Assembly (NCBI RefSeq): GCF_000220395.1
Contig: NW_004086019.1
Coordinates: 19,695-83,694, forward strand
Direction of reading: 5' to 3'
DNA from: Ichthyophthirius multifiliis
Lineage: Eukaryota > Ciliophora > Oligohymenophorea > Hymenostomatida
DNA: 64,000 nucleotides
Below are positions 36,474 through 50,278 of the stretch, piece after piece. Numbering within the stretch: position 1 is the first letter of the stretch; every line of letters starts with the position of its first letter. The translations under genes were made by a program, and so were the position numbers. The notes beneath the pieces are model-generated. The model ran no database searches, had not been told where the DNA came from, and was given only the letters and a program-made list of their open reading frames with translations.

Positions 36474-36895
36474 ATGAAATAAAATAATTTAAACAATTCA
36501 AATTAATTTCAAAAAAGAACTAGAATATAATAAAACTAATATTAAAATTCAACTAATCAAATTCAAAATAGTACCATATAAAAACGCAAAACTATCAAAT
36601 TTAAATAAATTGATCAATGTACATTAAAAAATTAGATACTAAACCAAAAAAATATAGACTAAAAACAAACAATAAAAGATATATAGATTTAAAACAATTC
36701 TAACAAAATTAAAATTTTAGAATAAATAATTCTATAAGAAAAAGCTGAAAGAGAAAAAAAAATTATAAATAAAAAAATAATTGAACTAATTGACTAATTA
36801 TAAGAAAACGATTAAGCTACATCTTAATTAGACTAAATAATATTAAATCGTAAATAATTATAAATAAATATTTTAATATATAAATAAAATATATT

Positions 36896-36926
<31 letters not shown>

Positions 36927-39900
36927 TTATATATTTATATATTATAAATATTTATTAAATAAAGCTTATAGCAAGTTTTTACCTTAATAATACTTTTAGT
37001 ATAGAAATACATGTATACCTTAAGAAGTATAAACTTTTATAAATTAAAATTAAAATTAGAGTGTTAAAAAAGTAAATTTTATAAAAATAATTATAATTTT
37101 ATTTAAATGTATATATATAAATATATATATATATATTTATATATATTAATTTATATTTATATATATATTTATATTTTTATTTATTTATACATATATATAC
37201 AAATTTATAGGGATTAATAACTGACCTTAATATTGCTTGGATTTCTGTTGGAAAAACTTTTTTTTTATGGATTTATGGACCTACTAACTATAATTTTTAC
37301 GAAAATTTATATTTAAAAAATTTACATTATAATTAGACTTTTGTTTATAATTCTGAAAATCAAGAATTACAAAATTTTACGAGTTTTAAAATTTTATAAT
37401 TTTAAAATGAAATATTATAAATATCTTATGCAAAGCCTAAATAAATGATTTTTCAATAAAATGAAATTAGTGATATTCTTATTATTGTTTTTCAAACTGA
37501 AATTTATTTAAAATAAATAAGTATTTTAGATTCTGAAATATATATAAGAGATTTATCAATAACAATAAATACAAATAAAGAACAAATATAATGTGTAAGA
37601 AAGAAAAATAATAATATTCATATATAAATAAATATAATTTTAAAGGTAAATGTTTCTGAAAGCGGAAATATATTTTTTGGTGGTAATTCTGGCAGAATCA
37701 AATATTTAGACTATAGTCCACGTAACTTATTTAATTTAAATTTCAAAGGCGGTTTCTATATACATGAAAATTTAAATACTACTTTTGTTTAAAAAATATG
37801 TTCTAATATTCCTTTTATTTCATATAAATAAAAAGTGGATTAAATATGTGTAGATGAAAGTAATAATTTACTGTATAGTCTTGTATAATTTGAAAAGAAA
37901 AAGTTTTTTGTCATTTCAAGTCAAAATTACGAAAAAAGAATTGATTTATACGATCTGGGAGTTAAAGGTGATACTTTGTTGTATATATGTAGTATTTATT
38001 AGGCTGATATTTAAAAGCTTCTTTTTGATGAGAAATTAAATTCTTAATAAAATATTTTTAAAATAGCTGCTATCTAAAAATATCAAAGTAAAAAAATACA
38101 ATTACTTATTGTAACTGATTAAGGATTTCGAATTTTTCTTTCTGTTGAAACATATCTATAAAAGAATAATGTAAGGTTATTTAAGTAGATTAAGCTTGAA
38201 TTAATAAAAGAGTTACCCATTTAATTATCAAAGAACTATGTAAACATAAATAAAAATAAATAAATATATATATGTAAAAAAATAAATATATATATATATA
38301 AATAAATATTATTTATTTTGATATATATTTACATTAATATTTATTATATAAATATTATTATTATTATTTAAGAAAATTGATTTAAATATAAATAATGAAT
38401 ATTTATAAGATTTCTTTTATTTTAATAACTAAACTTTTATCTTTTAGAAAATATAGATGTTATAAAATAAGCAAGAAAAAGTTGTTTTATTTTCGATTCA
38501 ACCAAGTTAAATTAAAGAATTTGATCATGATATCATAGTTGAAAGTGAATAAATTTCATTCATTAATACTGAATTTTAGTGTTAGGGAGAAAATAAAAAA
38601 CAATTTAAAGATAATAAATGTTTAAAATTAAATAATTAAAAAAGAGAAGATATTATAATAAGTTTTATTCCTGATTATATTATAAATTCAAAAGATGTAA
38701 TTAATTAATTAAAATTTAATATAATAATATATCAATATATAAATATATATTTATATATTATATATATATATATATTTATACAAAAGTTTATTAATAATTG
38801 TTTCTATTAAAATATAAATGATAAAAATAATTTTAATCACTAGTTTTTAAATGAAATAACTAAATAGTGGTATAGTCCCCCTTAACATTTTATTGTTTCA
38901 ACATGTTATGGACTTTCTTTTTACTTTAAATAAAGACCTATTGATTTTCTTTTTCAGATTATATTATTGATTCCTGAATAGATTTTATTTTTAAATTTCT
39001 ATAATGAAGATTTATAATTTTTTTTTAATGTTTTTGAAGAGTTTTTAATTTCGTATGGATATTAGGAAACTTTTGGAATGTTAATAGTTATTCTATGTGA
39101 ATAAAAAATGCAATTTTATGTATATTTTTTATTTTATTTCATTATTTATTAATTTTAAAATTATTAGTGTACTGTTTAAACTCATAATATGTTAAAAAGT
39201 AATATTTTGTCAACTATTTCAAATAAAGAATACTTCGAATAAATTTTAAATTTAAACTTTTCTTAATTCTTAGAAAAAATACACTAGCATATTTAATAAA
39301 ATGAAGTCGAATTTAAGAGAGAACGCTTTTTGAATATTTTTATTTGTGAAGTTGATTAATAAATAATATAAAAGATTAATTTTTTATATGAAAAAGTAAT
39401 AATATATAAGATTTATTATATAAAAAAAAAAATTTAGTATGGAAATATAAAACTTTGTGAATAATAAAAAATTAAAGTTTTTGTAATTTAGGTATAGGAG
39501 GCGTTATTGAGAAACAATAGCCTAAAATAAGTTTAAAATCTAAAGGAATTTTATTGTATTTGAGCAGAATTATATATAATATTTATAAAAATAATTACTT
39601 AGATTAATATATTAATTAGAGAATGTTTGAAAAATTGAAAGAGAATAACTAGTAATTGATTGAAAAATTATAAAAAATAATCTAAATGATCGAAAATATA
39701 TTAAAAACTATAAATATTTTACCAAAAAATGAATAATTTTGCGAAAAATATATTCTTGAGAATATTTAATAATTTATTTTGAGTTTAATTCAATATTAAA
39801 ATTTTATAGAAAAGCTTATATTATAATATATTTAAGATTTAGAAACAAAACATGATTTTAAAAATATAGGAATCAATAATTTAAGCTTTAAACTTTATTT

Positions 39901-40290
39901 AGAAAATGATTTTTTTAAAAAAACTTTAATAAATTACGGATATTAAAAAATTATTAAATAAAAAAACGTTTTTAATAAATTTTCTTTTATTTATGATGAA
40001 AATTCTCTATTACTTCTTGAAATGCAAAAAAACTTAAATTTATGTTTTTTAAAAAAAAATAAAGAAGAAAATAAAATTTAAATTGAAAAATATACTAATT
40101 AACATCATTAAAATTGCTATTATATACCTTCTTGCTAAATTTATTAGTTTTATAAAATTTTCAAATAAAATAATCAAGTTTTTGAGCTTTGTTATTGTAT
40201 TATTTAGTGTTATAAAGATTTGAATATAGTTATTAATTAATTTAGTAAAGAATTATTATAGATATATATATATATATAAATTTAAAATTA

Positions 40291-40351
<61 letters not shown>

Positions 40352-41101
40352 CTTATTTATTTTTATATATATTCATATTTTTTAAAATAATAAAAAAAAT
40401 TAGGAAATGCATTATTTAATAACGAAAATTGTTTATTTTAAGAAAACTAAGAATTAATTCAAAAAAATATAATTGAAAAATACATTAGTTTAAATAAAGA
40501 TTATAAAAAATATATAATAAAGTCCTTAGGATATATTATTTTTTAATTAATAAAAAATGAAATTGAAATCAATTAACAAGAACTTACTTTGGGATTTTCA
40601 AATGAATTAAAAAGAATTGATAATGATAATTTAAAAGTAATTTTCTTTTTTATATTTAATTAGATTTTAAATAGATATATGAAGATTTTATTTCTTTAAG
40701 GTCATATATTTAAACTTTAAACATTCAAAAAATAAATAAGTTTTCTTATAAGAAATTTAAAGCAGAAGAGAAATAGGTTAACTCATAAACCAAACTACAA
40801 AATCAATTATTTTTAGCAGAATAATAAAAGGATTATTAAAATATTTCATAAATTAATTATAATTTAGCTTTTTCAACAACAAAAAATTTCCCAAAATAAT
40901 TATATCAAAAATTAGAATATATAGACATTGCAATAAAAAATATATAAAAATTAAATTAAAAAAATATAGATAAAAGATAATTTATTTTATTAATTTCTTG
41001 TAAAAAAACTTTAACTTTATAATCTCTGATCTTAAATAGATTAATTTTATTTTGCAAAAATAAAGAAAATCAAATAAAAAATTATAAATGTTAAAAAAAT
41101 A

Positions 41102-41148
<47 letters not shown>

Positions 41149-42748
41149 TTATATATTTATACATATATTTATATACATATAAATACAAATAATTAAATAT
41201 ATATACATAAATATACTTATATTTACATATATATACATAAATAAACAGATATATACATATATATATCTATATATATGTATATATACATATATATACATAT
41301 ATATACATCTATATATATCTTTATTTTTATATATTTTTAGAAATATTAAAACAATTAAAATGTTAAATTTATAAAACAATAATTCATGATTTAATCTAAG
41401 GTTTGGAATAAAATATAATGCCTTAGTTTAAAAAGTGTTTTTTTAATTTAGAATATGGTGTATATACTATCGAAAATTTAGATAAAGAAATAGTTCAAAA
41501 ATTGGAATTTTTTGATTTCAGAATTATGATTTAAGAAATAAAATTTTTATAAAAATAAAAAATAGGAAAAAATTTTTAATTTTTATATTTTTAACTTTTT
41601 AAGTAATAATTTTATTTAGAAAATGAATAAATTTACAAAGAAAGCATTTTTTGGCCTTAAAATATTTAAAATAAAGTAATTTTTTTTTTCTTTTACCAAA
41701 AAACATTAAATATATATAAATAATAAACAAAGCTAAGATAAATATATTAATTTTTGGATGATAAATAAAGATTTTTTAATATTGAATTAATAATTTAATA
41801 TGCCCTTGATTATGAAGAGATAAATTATTTAAATTAAAACTAATTTTTTATTTAAATTAATGACATTTTAATTAATTTTTAAAATTTTTTTTAAGAAAAT
41901 TAAGATTCTTTCTTTTGGATTTGGAATTTTTTAATTTTCGAATTAAAGTTTGAAGTTAGAGATTTAATTTTTAAATTTTAAAATATAATGGGCAATATTT
42001 TTGACAGTGATAATATTAATTAAAATGTTAAAATTTTCAGAATATAAAATATGATAGTATTAATGTAATTCCTTAATTTATAATTAACAAATGAAGTTTA
42101 AATAGAAGAAAATGCAAATTTATATTAATAAAATTATAGACTATATTAAATTTTAAACTCAATTTAAGTTTATTTTTATTATTCTTTTTTATAAAACATG
42201 TAATTTTTATTATTTTTTAAAAGGTTTTTATTGAATAAAATATAGATTTAAGTTACCAAAATTTTAATATTTTTTAAGAAAATTTTAATTTATTTTATAA
42301 ATCTTTGATTAATAAGATTCAAATTATTAAAATAAATCAAAAGTTTTAAGTTTTTAATAGTACTTTAAACGATACTTAAGAAAAATAAATTTAATAATTA
42401 AAAGACATTCCTAATTTAAAATAAGAATAATAAGAAGATACATAATAAATAGAATTGTTTTAAAATATCAACTTCCATAATGAGTATAATAAAAAAAAGA
42501 ATCAAATGAATAATCAATAAAAAGAATTAATAACTACATATGATTTCTAGAATAATAATTTATAAAATTATTCTATCGAATAAAATTTTGATTCTTAAAA
42601 TAAATAATCTAATGGTTATGATTGTGAATAATGTGATTAAGATTTTTAATAATTATTTGAATAAAATAGTTAAAATGATAAAGTTATGTAGAATATATCT
42701 AATATAAACTAAAGTTATAATTCTTAAAATTAATAATCATTATTTTGA
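36474..42748 (+). CDS. NUP155: Nup155/Nup170-type nucleoporin (inner ring)
   Basis: This scaffold nucleoporin anchors the inner ring of the nuclear pore to the membrane. ATG 36474-36476 begins a Gln/Asn-rich exon with a coiled-coil-like part (IILQEKAEREKKIINKKIIE). After introns the N-terminal beta-propeller is clear: DLNIAWISVGKTFFLWIY, then NIFFGGNSGRIKYLDY, DESNNLLYSLV, NYEKRIDLYDLGVKGDTLLY, and LLIVTDQGFRIFLSVETYL, all in the order of Nup155. Helical repeats follow, for example KWYSPPQHFIVSTCYGLSFY and FEEFLISYGYQETFGMLIVI. A C-terminal Asn/Gln/Asp-rich tail of about 120 residues ends at TGA 42746-42748. At least eight introns are present; several carry long (AT)n runs (36,895-36,950, 40,262-40,348, 41,103-41,145). 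Exon edges in the middle are not all resolved. Estimated length is 1,500-1,700 aa, slightly longer than animal Nup155. Confidence 0.78.
40262..40348 (+). repeat. (AT)n runs inside a Nup155 intron
   Basis: Two AT runs separated by a short A/T stretch lie between the coding exon ending near LSKELL and the exon starting NALFNNENC. Confidence 0.75.
41103..41345 (+). repeat. (AT)n and ATATAC-type repeats inside a Nup155 intron
   Basis: An AT run (41103-41143) is followed by a degenerate repeat of TACATATATA units to about 41,320. Both lie before the exon starting near 41340. The Tyr/Ile-rich minus-strand frames here are artefacts of this repeat. Confidence 0.65.
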
Positions 42749-42802
42749 TATTATAATTATATATAAAAAATAATATAAAAAAATTATTAAATAAATATTT
42801 AA

Positions 42803-42847
<45 letters not shown>

Positions 42848-42961
42848 ATTTAACATATTAAATATAGAGTCTTTTAAACAAAAATTAATAAAATTAAAAT
42901 TTAAAGAAAAATAATATAAAAAAATTGATATAATATAATATAATATAATTTAATATATAAA

Positions 42962-44209
42962 ATGGTTCTAACATAAAAACAGAAAGAAGAATTAAACTTA
43001 GCAATATTAGAATATTTATAAAAGTAAAATTACACAATTACATAAAAATAATTCGAAGAAGAAGCAAATATATCTCAAAAGCAACATCAAAAATAAGATG
43101 AATCTTAATAAATAAATACAAAAGACATATTAGAAAAAAAATGGTTAAGTATAATCCGATTATAGAAAAAAGTCATGGAATTAGAATAAGATAATTAACG
43201 ATTATTAGAAGAAAACACAAATCTGAGGCATAGACAATAAAAAGGCAACCCAAATTAAAAAAATACCTAAAATATATAATAATAATAATAAATTGAAGAA
43301 AACTATATACCTAAAGAAATTCCTAAACATATAATGTAAGGACATCGATCTTCAGTTACCAATATAGCATTTCACCCTACATATAGTATAATAGCCTCTT
43401 CTTCAGAAGACGGTTCTATTAGGATATGCGATTTTGAAAGTGGTTAATTCGAAAGGGCTTTAAAAGGACATATGGGGACTGTAAATTCCGTTTCTATTGA
43501 TTCTTCTGGTAAGTATTTAGCCTCATGTTCATCAGATTTGACTATAAGGGTTTGGGATCTTAATTAGTATTAATGCATTAGGACTCTATATGGACATGAA
43601 CATAATGTTTCTGATGTAAAATTCTTACCTAATAGTGATTTCCTGTTGAGTGCTTCTAGAGATAAGACTATTAAAATGTGGGAAATATCATCTGGGTACT
43701 GCAAAAAGACATTTGAGGGTCATGAAGAGTGGGTAAAATGCTTAAAAATAAACGATTAGGGGAATTAATTTGTTTCCGGAGGATCAGATTAGTGCGTTAT
43801 GGTATGGAATATGGAAAATAATAATCCTATATTAATTTTAAGAGGGCATGAGCATGTCGTAGAATGCGTAAATTATGTTTTTTTGCAATTTTAGTGTATA
43901 ATTTCTGGTTCAAGAGATAAAAGTATTAAAATATGGAATGGAAATAATGGATAATTAATAAAAAATTTATTAGGACATGATAATTGGGTTAGAAATATTA
44001 GTGTACATAGTAATAATAAATATATTTATTCGTGTTCAGATGATAAAACTATTAGAGTTTGGGATTTAGAATAGTTTAGGTAAATTAGAAAAATTAATGA
44101 AGCTCATTCACATTTTGTTAGTAGTGTGATTTTTAATCCACTTTATTTTGTTTTGGCTAGTGCATCAGTAGATTTAAGTGTTAAAATTTGGGAACTTAAA
44201 GATTTTTGA
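42962..44209 (+). CDS. LIS1: LIS1 (PAFAH1B1), dynein regulator, 415 aa
   Basis: LIS1 binds cytoplasmic dynein and controls its motor activity. The gene is intronless and complete. A LisH domain (residues about 7-39: [20 protein letters not shown]) is followed by a coiled coil (residues about 55-85: [20 protein letters not shown]). Seven WD40 repeats come next, each ending in a WD-like dipeptide: [54 protein letters not shown] and VKIWELKDF. Several repeats keep the GH start ([48 protein letters not shown]). The length matches human LIS1 (410 aa) closely. Start ATG 42962 is only 213 bp after the Nup155 stop. Confidence 0.95.
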
Positions 44210-44245
44210 TTTATTATTAGTTTTTTTTTTAAAAATATATATATC

Positions 44246-44283
<38 letters not shown>

Positions 44284-44381
44284 TATATTATTTAATTTTT
44301 AATTAAATTAAAATAAAATAAAAATTTATTATATATATTTTTTTTTATATATAATAATATTATCTTAGTTTTATATTAAAA

Positions 44382-44810
44382 TCATTTTATTTAATGATTT
44401 AATATATACTTATAATTAGGTATTCTTTTTTATTTTTATAATAGAATATTAGCTTTTATTTTATTAATTTTTTTTTTATATAAATAAACTTAATAATCAA
44501 GATTATATTAAGGGAAATAATTTTTCCAATTATTAAATTTATCAAAATTTAAAAATAAAAATAAAAATACATTATCTTTCTCAATTTTTTATTATAAAAT
44601 TACGTCATCATTTTTTTGTTATTAAGATATATTTTTATCATTATTTAAAAATTAAATTTTTGGTGACTTATTATATTTCTTATTTTAAAAAATAGATGAA
44701 ACCTTATTTTTATTAAAAATATTTGAAGAAATTATATTTTTTTCGTCTTAAATATTTTATTAACTTTATATATTAATAAGTTGTCTATTAATTATAGAAT
44801 TTATATTATA

Positions 44811-44876
<66 letters not shown>

Positions 44877-46530
44877 ATTATTATTCTTAATTTATTATAA
44901 TTTGTTTTATATATCATTCATTTAATTTTATATTCCTTACAACAGAGATTATTATAAATTACTATTTTATTATTATTTATTTATTAGTTCTATAGAATAA
45001 GTTAAATTTTCTGTATAGAAACTTTTATTTTCCTCATCTTCTTCATCTTCAGATTCTTCTAAAATTTCTTCAATAACCTAATCATCTAAACAATTATAAG
45101 TTTACAAAAAATTTACTTTCTCTTTATTATTCATTTTTACATCATATTACCCATTTTAAAATAATATTTTTTCACTTTAGTTATAAAAAATTTGATCATT
45201 TTTTTCATAAATGTTATCTAATATAATGTCTTATTCAGAATCTTAAGAAAGATTTACTTAAAGTGTTATTGAAGAATTCTAAATAAAATCAAGAGATTAT
45301 TATGTATTTCTAATATTTTAATTAATATAAATATTTTTTTTTTAAGAAAATTTCCTTTAAAGGACTTATTAAATGACCTATTTTCTTAAATATTTTAATT
45401 TTTGACTTATATTTAGTCTAATTAATAATGTATTAGTTTTTTTATAATTTTTTCTTTAAAATAACTATCTTTTTTAATTAATATAGGTATATTTGTATCT
45501 AGATATAATATACTCTTTCTTTTTTTGATAACTAAAAAAATGATAAATATTTATAAATAAATTTATATTTTTATATATATAAATATATATATATATATAA
45601 TTATAAACATATATATATATATTTATTTTACTGTAAATAAAAACAATTCTGTATTTAATGTTAAAAAGATTTACATGCAAAACATTATAAATAAAAAATA
45701 TTCTTTTTAGAAAATTGAATTTAATCTTTTATCATATAAAATGTCTCTTTATCTTAAGGAAATTATTCTAAAACTTCTAAAAAATCATTTCTTTCTATAT
45801 ATATTACAAAAGTAAATTCTGTACATTTACTATCATTTTATTAAGGTAAACCAGTAAAAAATCCTTAATAACCAAACCATTAATTTTACTTTATATATTT
45901 AAAAAATTTATTTTTTACAAATATAAGAAAATTTATATTTTTTATATATAAATATATAATATTTTTATTAAATAAATTTTAATTTTATGATATTATATTT
46001 ATAATATAATTGTTTTAATTAATATATAAAGTAAAAAGATTTTTTTATAAAAATAATTAATTAAAAAAATAAAAAAATAATAAAAGATATTAAAAATAAA
46101 TTAAATAAGATATAAAATAAAATTTTTACAAATAATATATATTTAAAATAAATATAAATAAAATAGATATATTTATATATAAATATATATGTATATATTT
46201 TTTTTAACATAATTTAAAAAATAATTTAAAATTTTGTTTATTTTATATTATTTACTTTAATTTAAGTTATTATAGGAGTTTATTATATGTTAGGAATATA
46301 TTCAATAATTTAACCTTCGCGTATAAACATAAGCTTATTATTAAATTAACCTTTTTAATAAATATTATTATTAGGAAAATATGATTATTCTTTAAGCTTA
46401 TAAACTAAACTATTAATTAATTATTAAGAAAAATATTTTTTTAAAAAAATATTAGTTTTAAGAATGTTTCCATAATATTCTTTAAATAAAGAATCTACTA
46501 AATCACATGAAATAAACTTATAAATAATAA

Positions 46531-46598
<68 letters not shown>

Positions 46599-47966
46599 AG
46601 ACAATTCTAAGGCAACTGTGATATTTTTTCTTCCATTTTTTTATTATATTATATTTATTATAATATTCTATTTTATATTTCTCTACTAATATTTCTTTAA
46701 CTCATATATTATTATATATTATAAATTTATTTCCTATATATTTTAAAGTATATAATTTATTATTTTTATATTTATATTTATATTTATATTTATATTTATT
46801 TATATTTATTTATATTTATATTTATATATATATATATAAATTTAATTATATTTCAAAATGTATATATACATATTTTATATATTTATATACTTTAAACTAA
46901 CTTATTTATTATAATAATTTTAAACAATAGTATTTACTGTTGATATACAATAAGTAAACATGCCACTAGAAATAACAGAAATAATACAAGACACTATTTT
47001 TTCATAATAAGAAATAGGATGAATATCTCCATAACCAATAGTTGTCATTGTTGTTACTATAAAATAAATGCTTTAAATATATTTTTTTAAATTATTTTAA
47101 TCTTAAAATTAATTAAATTATATCCAGTTATCTTAATCTAATCGTGAAACTCCAAAAAAAAAGCATGCTAAAATGTGCGAAAGTAAAAAAACTCTAAAAA
47201 AAACCATAAAAAGTGTATATTTATGAAAATATTTTTCTTCTATTTATAATTATTGAAATACGAAATTCATTTCACTTTTAAATAGATATAAACAAATTAA
47301 AAATGTTAATATGCTATGTTTAAATGATAAAACTGAAATCAAATAAATTATATTTACCCAATATTTAGTATACAAGTAGTTTTTAATTATTTTTAAGCGG
47401 TCTTTTATTAAATGACCTTTCTCGAAATAGGCTAAGTTAAAATTTACATAAATATTTATAAAATAAATAGTATATAAAGGTATTAATATAGATTTTTCCA
47501 TTCTTTTTTCTTCAAAGAATATACTTTCGGTATTAATAAAGGCTATAGAGTATGGAATATAAATTAATTCAAATAAACTTAAAATTTAAATTATTATTTT
47601 CCAAATAATTAAATATTTATTATCTGGATTTATTATAAATGTTTCATTTTTTTTAATTAAAAGATTAATTTTTTCTTAACTTTTATTTAATTCATAAGTT
47701 AAATTCATAGCCTTGTCCCCAAAACTCTAAAAATATTATTCTGGTATATTTTTAAACCTCCTAACTATATTAAATTCTTCAAATTTTTAAACAATTTTAT
47801 TTACCATACGTATTTTTAATAACTAATTCCATTTATTTAATACTGTTGGCGACTTTACACATTTTTCTAATTTTTAATGTTCTTATAGTAGTTTTATTAT
47901 TGGAGATTTTTATCTTTAGGTTAAAAAAGGAGATTCCGTATTTATTCTATAACTATAATTTTTCAT
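44382..47966 (-). CDS. Cyclic-nucleotide-binding, six-TM K+ channel
   Basis: This is a ciliate-type voltage/cyclic-nucleotide-related K+ channel. ATG 47964-47966 begins a Lys/Gln-rich N-terminus. S1-S5-like segments include IIWKIIIQILSLFELIYIPY, YTIYFINIYVNFNLAYF and FRVFLLSHILACFFFGV. The pore has the K+ filter: YFIVTTMTTIGYGDIHPI, followed by S6 (IISVISSGMFTYCISTVNTI). A C-linker (RNISREIQNRILQQIQYNKK, then EEKISQLPQNCLS) is followed by the cyclic-nucleotide-binding domain (LVDSLFKEYYGNILKTNIFL, KLMFIREGQIIEYIPN, GYQGFFTGLPQQ, IERNDFLEVLEQFPQDK). A Cys/His patch CFACKSFQHQIQNC follows, typical of ciliate channels. An intron at 45532-45631 leads to a long cytosolic tail with an acidic block (EEILEESEDEEDEE) and poly-Asn, ending at TGA 44382. 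The predicted protein is about 1,000 aa. Confidence 0.88.
44812..44872 (-). repeat. Trinucleotide tract coding poly-Asn in the channel tail
   Basis: (ATT)n on the plus strand reads as about 20 AAT (Asn) codons in the channel frame. This contrasts with the kinase and acidic-protein tracts, which read as Gln. Confidence 0.65.
46535..46830 (-). repeat. (AT)n and TTATAT-type repeats in channel introns
   Basis: An AT run (about 46535-46592) fills an intron between the C-linker and the nucleotide-binding domain. A second repeat of TATTTATATT units at about 46760-46830 lies in the intron after S6. Confidence 0.7.
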
Positions 47967-48239
47967 AAAATTAATTTTTATTTTACACAAATATATAATA
48001 ATTTTTTGTTTAAAAAAAATAACCTAAACAATAATAAAAAAAAAAATAAAAAAAAAATAAAAAAAAATAAAAAAACAAAAATATAAAAATAAAACAAAAC
48101 AAAAATTAAAAAAACAAAAAAATATATTAATTATTAAATAAAATAACAAAATAACACATTAAATTTTTATTTATAAAAATAAAAAAATAATAATACATAA
48201 ATATACAAAAAAAAAAAAAACAAAGCAAAAAAAAGTTAA

Positions 48240-50233
48240 ATGGAATTATAAAAATATAAAATTCATTATTTAGCTGAATTTAAAAAAACTTATACATTTA
48301 TAGAAACAATAGAAACACATGCATTTGGTGAAGTCTAAATATATCTTTAATAATAGACTAATTAGAAAGCTTTAATTAAATAAATTGACACAAATTCAGT
48401 CTAAGAAAGGGAACAATTACTCTAAAAAATTCAATAAATAGTCACTAATATGAACAAATGTTCAAATTTGATTCATTTAATAGGCTATACAGAGCTTCCT
48501 TAATACAATGATGATTAAATAAATACATTTTATTTAGTTTATGAGCACTTTCCGGATACTTTAGATAAATAATGGCCTATTTTAATCAAAGAAGAGGGTA
48601 TAGGAGGATCTTGTAAAAAGTATTTTGCTCAAATATCCTATGGATTATTATGGTTGGAGTAATAAGGTGTAAAACATGGTGATATATGTCTTGAAAATAT
48701 AGGTATATGTAAAGAAAATCAATAAATAAAGCTGATTTTTTCACATTTCAAAGAAACTAATTTATGCACCTCATATTCTTCTGTAAACTTAAACATTTTT
48801 AAAAACGAGGAAAATTGTGATGTTTTATCTTTTGGAATTTTAATGTTATTTTTAGGTTCTTTTAGGCATCCAAAAAGAAAAATGGAAGATCTATAAACAA
48901 ATAAAAATATGCTCTAGTCTTTATTATAGAATAATATAGATATAAGAATACCTTATACTAAGGAATTTTGGGAATTAATGACTTAAATGACAAATAAAGA
49001 TAAAAAAAGTAGAATTTAAATGCAAATTGTCTATAATAAATTAAAAAATATTACAGTTTTTAAATAAAATGAAACTCTTTTTGATGATTAAGATTTCTAA
49101 AAAGTTCAAATTGAAAATTTAAATATTCCCTAAAATATACAATAAGATATATTAGAGTTAAAATAAAAGCCATTCCAATAAAGAGCTTAAGTAATAAAAA
49201 ATGTTCTTTTTTCAAAAAAAACGACCATAATAATAATAATAAGTATTAAACTCCTTTAAAAACACAAGCAGCTATTCCTTAAAAGAGCCATTATTTTTAC
49301 ACTACTCCTTAAAGTGAAGGTTATTAATAATCTTCTAAATGTAAAACTTAGAAATTTCAAAATTATTACGACAACCGTATTTCCCGCACGAGTTTAAATC
49401 AGTGTGTATTTTCTAAGGAATTCTTCGCCAATTATATAAGGAAACTCGAAGAGGACTTAGTCTACTAGAATTTCCAAGAACAAAAACTAAAAGAAGGACT
49501 AGTAAGAAAAGAATATCTAGACGGCTCCATTTATTTAGGTGAATTAAACCAACAAGGAGTAAGATAAGGTAGTGGAATATACTATTATAAAAAAGAAGGT
49601 ATAACCCAAGAAATATATGCCGGTGAATGGAAAGATAACTTATTTGAAGGTTATGGAGTATACCTTTTTGCTTCCGGAGATAGATATGAAGGCCAGCTTT
49701 ATTAGGGTTAAAAAAATGGAAGAGGGTCTTATTTTTATATAAACGGGAATGTCTATGAGGGAGATTGGGTCAATGATTTAAAATGCGGAAATGGAATTTT
49801 ATACTTCACATCTTTTGGAGAAAAATATGTCGGAGATTTCAAAGATGGACTAAGACATGGATAAGGCTCTTATTATTTCAAGAATGGGGACGTTTTTAAT
49901 GGAGAATGGGCTTTTGGATTAAAAGAAGGAGGAGGATAAGTATTTTTTGCCGACGGAAGTGTTTTTACAGGTTTTTGGAAAAAAAACTATCCTCATGGAA
50001 ATGGTAAAATGAATTATGCAAATGGTGATATATATGAAGGAAATTATGGTTTTGGATAAAAGAATGACGATGGAATTTATTTGCATTAAGATGCTAATTC
50101 TGCATATTAAGGAAAATTTAAATTAGATGAACCTGAAGGTAATATATATAAATAATAATTTATACATTAAATATATATAAATAAATACAAAATAATATAA
50201 AAATTGATATATTTAAATATCATATATTTATTA

Positions 50234-50278
<45 letters not shown>

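Noticed and set aside
3909-38886. Recurring AGTCCCCC-like blocks (about 3913, 38875, and GTCCCCC near 2013)
   Set aside because: Each falls in a coding frame (Pth2 GGL end, Nup155 YSPP, orphan EGGQV), so they are Pro/Gly codons rather than a shared regulatory site.
40982-41379. Tyr/Ile-rich minus-strand ORFs
   Set aside because: They are translations of (AT)n and TACATA repeats in a Nup155 intron on the other strand.
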